NCBI GenBank assembly: GCA_020861095.1
Contig: JAJBTC010000090.1
Span: 1-64,000 of the forward strand
Origin: Bacteroides sp.
GTDB lineage: Bacteria; Bacteroidota; Bacteroidia; Bacteroidales; Bacteroidaceae
Reading direction: 5' to 3'
Length of the DNA stretch: 64,000 bases
The notes under the pieces: model-generated
Seen by the model: the letters and a program-made list of their open reading frames with translations, nothing else
What the model was told of the DNA's origin: nothing
Databases searched by the model: none
Part shown: one piece after another, positions 60,806 through 64,000 of the stretch
Numbering within the stretch: the stretch's first letter is position 1
How the letters are laid out: each line of letters begins with the position of its first letter
Position numbers and translations under genes: made by a program

Positions 60806-61120
60806 TCAGAGCAGAGCCTTGATCTTTTCGTCAAACGTACTTTTAGAAGCACTACCCACTACCTTATCTACCACTTTACCGTCTTTCAGCAAAAGTACGG
60901 TAGGGATGTTACGTACACCGAAGCTGGCGGGAAGCTCCGTATTTTCGTCTACATCGCACTTACCGATAATGACCCGACCTTCATATTCAGTTGCCAACTC
61001 TTCTATAAGGGGAGCCACCGCTTTACAGGGACCGCACCAGGGTGCCCAAAAATCCACAACTACCGGTTTGCCCTCTGCAAGAAGTCCTTCAAAATTGCTG
61101 TCTGTAATTTCTAAAGCCAT
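60806..61120 (-). CDS. trxA: Thioredoxin
   Basis: A 104-residue disulfide reductase. The start MALEITDSNFEGLL at 61120 is the family N-terminus; the track's version adds 13 residues. The active site is WCGPC (residues 28-32, in VVVDFWAPWCGPCKAVAP), with the cis-proline in VRNIPTVLLLKDGK and a full-length C-terminal helix. It follows dnaE on the same strand in the usual Bacteroidales order, with a 436-base gap that holds repeats and a hairpin. Confidence 0.95.
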   Translation of the reverse strand: MALEITDSNFEGLLAEGKPVVVDFWAPWCGPCKAVAPLIEELATEYEGRVIIGKCDVDENTELPASFGVRNIPTVLLLKDGKVVDKVVGSASKSTFDEKIKALL

Positions 61121-61346
61121 TTCTGTAAAAGTTTTAAGAATATTAGTTATTATATACAAGAATGATCATCTCCCACATAAAACGCCTCTGTGATCTATCC
61201 GGTCCGGACAGTTTACCGGCTGCGCCGGACACTGAGACAAGGCATACAAACAAGAAGAAAAACAGAAATGTTCCAATCCACAAACAACGAATTATCCATC
61301 CATTGCAACACATCTTTTTACCTACCCTATTTATCCATTCGTGAGG

Positions 61347-61386
61347 GCCTGCATACGGATCAGGCTTACCTGATCCGTATGCAGGC
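61347..61386. terminator. 18 bp perfect hairpin between trx and dnaE
   Basis: GCCTGCATACGGATCAGG pairs perfectly with CCTGATCCGTATGCAGGC over a 4-base loop (CTTA). It lies about 170 bases downstream of dnaE and 227 upstream of trx. It has no T tract in either direction, so it may be a regulatory or RNA-stability element instead. Confidence 0.55.
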
Positions 61387-61398
61387 AGTTCTTCTTAG

Positions 61399-61552
61399 TA
61401 TGATACAAATAGATTGAAAGCCGAACGCAGAGCGGAATTTCCTCCAGCTATGCCAAGGCATCTCCTATATGCTACAAATACAGTGAAAGGTAAGAGCCAA
61501 AGGTCAAACTCGTTTGAAACTTTGTCCGAACCGCATCCTATATGCTACAAAT
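61399..61552. repeat. Three imperfect copies of a 70 bp unit with TATGCTACAAAT
   Basis: TATGATACAAAT or TATGCTACAAAT at 61399, 61468 and 61541 (69 and 73 bases apart), the first two followed by A-GA-TGAAAG-type sequence. On the minus strand this reads ATTTGTAGCATA, containing TATTTG-like promoter words, upstream of trx. Confidence 0.55.
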
Positions 61553-61556
61553 ATAC

Positions 61557-64000
61557 TCAATTAATCCGAAACGCAAGGTCCGGTTGTTCATTTAAATAAT
61601 GGACCAGTTCCTTATCTACGGATAACTTCACCGGACGCGATATCAGGTCTACTTTCATGTGCTGATCATCATCCAGCACTTCAAAGCAAAGTTCGGCATT
61701 TCCGGGAGATTTCTTTGTCAATTCGGCAAGCTCTGTCACAATGACCGGATTGAGTGTAGCAAGTGGAATAGAGATGGTGATCTTTTCGATCAGTTTCTCT
61801 TTCACATCCGGCAACAGCTCCATGGAGGTGATCTTGATCTCCAGTTCATCCTGGCGCCATTGTTTGCTTTGACAGCGTGCCCGCATAAAAAGGAAAGTGC
61901 CTTCTGCCAGGTATCCCTGGAATGTGATCCAGTCGTTCCCAAAGAAAGCAAACTCTGCAGAACCGGAATAATCTTCCATCTTCACAATCCCATACGGATT
62001 GCCATTCTTGCCTATTCCCCGGCGCACATGGGTCACAATCCCTCCCATGGTGATCTCGCGTCCCGCCAGAGCCGGTTTGTCTTCCAGCTCAGCCATGCGT
62101 GTGTTACAAACGTGTTGCAACACCACCGCGTAATCGTCAAGCGGGTGAGCCGACAGATAGATACCCACCAGTTCACGTTCTTTGTTGAGACGTTCCAGAT
62201 CGGGCCAGCGATCGGCATAGGGAATTTCGGGTGTAGCGATATCCACCACATTGTCTCCCCCGAAGAGAGAGTTCTGGGCTGCCTGCTTGTCTGCCTGAAA
62301 ACGGGTACCGTAGCGCATCAGCACCTCCAGGAACATTTCACTCTTAGCATTTACTGCGAAGAATTGTTCCCGCTTGATGCCTGTGAAGCCATCGAACCCC
62401 CCGGCCAGTGCCAGACACTCCACATTTTTCTTGTTGCACGCGTTCAGATTGACACGCTGTACAAAATCGAATATATCTTTAAAAGGACCGTTGGCATTAC
62501 GCTCCTCCACAATGCTATGTACGGCAGCTTCCCCCACTCCCTTGATGGCACCCAGTCCGAAACGGATATTGCCTTCGGAGTTTACGGTGAACTTCAGGTT
62601 ACTTTCGTTCACATCCGGTCCCAATACCAGAATACCCATGGACTTACATTCATCCATGAATTTCGTGATTTCCGTGATATTGGAGATGTTGCGGCTCAAC
62701 ACGGCCGCCATATATTCGGACGGATAATGGGCTTTCAGATAGGCGGTCTGGTAGGCTACCCAGGAATAGCAGGTGGCATGCGATTTGTTGAATGCGTAGG
62801 AAGCAAACTTCTCCCAGTCTCCCCAGATCTTCTCCAGCACTTTCGGATCATGGCCATTTTCCTTTCCGCCATTGATGAATTTGGGTTTCATCTGATCCAG
62901 TTTGTCACGCAGTTTCTTACCCATCGCCTTACGCAGAGCGTCCGATTCACCACGGGTAAAGTTACCCAGCAAACGAGACAGAAGCATGACCTGCTCCTGA
63001 TACACAGTGATCCCGTAGGTATCACTCAGGTACTTCTCCATGATAGGTATATCGTACTCAATCGGCTTGCGGCCGTGCTTACGGTCGACAAACTCCGGGA
63101 TATAATCCATCGGCCCGGGACGATACAGGGCATTCATAGCGATCAGGTCTTCAAACGTGGTAGGTTGCAGTTCCCGGAGGTACTTTTGCATCCCTGCCGA
63201 CTCAAACTGGAACGTACCTACTGTTTTTCCTTCACTATACAGCTTATAGGTTTCAGCATCGTTGATATCAATCGTATCGATATCAATCTCTTTCCCGCGA
63301 CTCAAACGCACGTTCTCTACAGCTTCTTTGATGATTGAAAGGGTTTTCAGTCCCAGAAAGTCCATCTTGATCAGCCCTGTTTCCTCAATGACCGAGCCTT
63401 CGTACTGGGTGACAAGTATCTTTTCTCCGGTCTCCTTGTCATCGGCGGTACTGACAGGTACCCAATCGGTAATGTCGTCCCGGCAGATGATCGTACCACA
63501 AGCATGTACACCCGTATTACGCACATTCCCTTCCAGCATACGGGCATACTTGATGGTATCCCGCAACAGCGGGTCCGATGAATTTTCAGCAGCCTGCAAT
63601 TCGGGTACATACTCGATCGCGTTGGTCAGATTGATCTTCTTGTCAGGTATACGATCCGGCACCAGCTTGGTGAGCCTGTCCGACTCGGACAACGGAAGTT
63701 TCTGCACACGGGCTACATCCTTGATGGCAGATTTGGTGGCCATGGTACCGTAGGTGATGATATGGGCTACTTTATCCTGTCCGTATTTATCAGTCACCCA
63801 GCGCAGCACCTCCCCACGTCCATCGTCGTCGAAATCCACGTCAATATCGGGCAGAGAGATACGGTCGGGATTCAGGAAACGCTCAAACAGCAGGTCATAC
63901 TGGATAGGGTCTATCCGGGTGATCCCCAGACAGTAGGCTACTGCCGATCCGGCTGCCGAGCCACGTCCGGGCCCTACGGATACGCCCAATTCATTACGGG
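61557..64000 (-). CDS. dnaE: DNA polymerase III alpha subunit, 3' part (5' end outside window)
   Basis: Replicative polymerase catalytic subunit. The window shows the C-terminal 814 or so residues; the reading frame continues beyond 64000, and the track's M at 63989 is an internal codon (RNELGVSVGP). Visible: GRGSAAGSAVAYCLG, the catalytic PDIDVDFDDDGR, the palm and fingers (DFLGLKTLSIIKEAVENV, LYRPGPMDYIPEFVDRKHGRKP, YGITVYQEQVM), the Lys-rich thumb, the helix-hairpin-helix region (FGLGAIKGVGEAAVHS), and the OB domain near the end (VTHVRRGIGKNGNPYG). Family members are about 1,200-1,300 residues in full. Confidence 0.95.
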   Translation of the reverse strand, partial: RNELGVSVGPGRGSAAGSAVAYCLGITRIDPIQYDLLFERFLNPDRISLPDIDVDFDDDGRGEVLRWVTDKYGQDKVAHIITYGTMATKSAIKDVARVQKLPLSESDRLTKLVPDRIPDKKINLTNAIEYVPELQAAENSSDPLLRDTIKYARMLEGNVRNTGVHACGTIICRDDITDWVPVSTADDKETGEKILVTQYEGSVIEETGLIKMDFLGLKTLSIIKEAVENVRLSRGKEIDIDTIDINDAETYKLYSEGKTVGTFQFESAGMQKYLRELQPTTFEDLIAMNALYRPGPMDYIPEFVDRKHGRKPIEYDIPIMEKYLSDTYGITVYQEQVMLLSRLLGNFTRGESDALRKAMGKKLRDKLDQMKPKFINGGKENGHDPKVLEKIWGDWEKFASYAFNKSHATCYSWVAYQTAYLKAHYPSEYMAAVLSRNISNITEITKFMDECKSMGILVLGPDVNESNLKFTVNSEGNIRFGLGAIKGVGEAAVHSIVEERNANGPFKDIFDFVQRVNLNACNKKNVECLALAGGFDGFTGIKREQFFAVNAKSEMFLEVLMRYGTRFQADKQAAQNSLFGGDNVVDIATPEIPYADRWPDLERLNKERELVGIYLSAHPLDDYAVVLQHVCNTRMAELEDKPALAGREITMGGIVTHVRRGIGKNGNPYGIVKMEDYSGSAEFAFFGNDWITFQGYLAEGTFLFMRARCQSKQWRQDELEIKITSMELLPDVKEKLIEKITISIPLATLNPVIVTELAELTKKSPGNAELCFEVLDDDQHMKVDLISRPVKLSVDKELVHYLNEQPDLAFRIN

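Noticed and set aside
61659-63338. 559-codon plus-strand ORF opposite dnaE
   Set aside because: Long only because the opposite strand is dnaE; no domain features.
1-64000. CRISPR array, insertion sequence or prophage
   Set aside because: The repeats seen are either 22 bp contiguous units without spacers or dispersed inverted repeats; no cas, transposase, integrase or phage genes are present.

Overview
This 64 kb window is ordinary chromosomal DNA from a member of the Bacteroidales, most likely a Parabacteroides-like Tannerellaceae. The grounds are: promoters of the Bacteroidetes type (TTTG, about 19 bases, then TAnnTTTG), weak ribosome binding sites, lipoproteins with a Cys followed by acidic residues, a NigD-like protein, a fimbrillin-like/FISUMP lipoprotein, an OMP_b-brl_3 receptor, DUF5683 and DUF3822 proteins, and familiar gene neighbourhoods (rsfS-ftsH-cdsA; parA-parB-DUF5683-mltD-rel; dnaE-trx). 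The genus is inference; no rRNA is present. No transposase, phage, CRISPR or conjugation gene was seen. Layout: 0-6.2 kb holds rsfS (apparently frameshifted), ftsH and cdsA, then a leftward block of a NigD-like lipoprotein, lpxB and surE. 6.6-12.8 kb is a rightward chromosome-partition and cell-wall block (parA, parB, DUF5683, a LysM lytic transglycosylase, bifunctional rel). 12.9-21 kb has a MerR regulator, an M23 peptidase, alaS, a RecD-like helicase, a membrane-anchored unknown, DUF3822 and rsmD. 21.6-29.1 kb has cardiolipin synthase, an outer-membrane barrel protein, aroB, tRNA-Pro(GGG) and aroA. 29.3-36.8 kb has a lipoprotein and APC permease pair, a lone metal-type ABC permease, tsaE, an Imm17-like protein and a large surface lipoprotein. 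36.9-42.3 kb has a DsbA-like oxidoreductase, a lipocalin and a compact ppk1-ppx-ppk2 polyphosphate operon. 43-53 kb has a DUF937/OmpA protein, an ABC exporter, a CPA1 antiporter, an SDR enzyme, an AGCS symporter with an AlbA_2 regulator and a small histone H1-like protein. 53.3-60.3 kb is a six-gene leftward MoxR/DUF58/DUF4350/DUF4129/membrane/SpoIIM cluster with a divergent RDD gene. The end holds a small acidic protein, thioredoxin and the 3' part of dnaE. The most unusual content is non-coding. A family of dispersed repeats is built from GATTTACGAT-type terminal inverted repeats and GAGACGCACG-type palindromes. It occupies gaps at 16.9, 33.9, 42.4, 50.5 and 60.3 kb, with fragments at 29.2, 34.6 and 44.7 kb. 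Two intergenic arrays of different sequence (21.2 and 49.8 kb) share an exact 22 bp period. Two genes (rsfS and the lipoprotein at 30.5 kb) are broken by single frame changes at poly-A tracts near their 5' ends, which could be sequencing error, decay or slippage. I found no clear new defence or biosynthetic system; the least understood protein cluster is the MoxR/DUF58/SpoIIM block.
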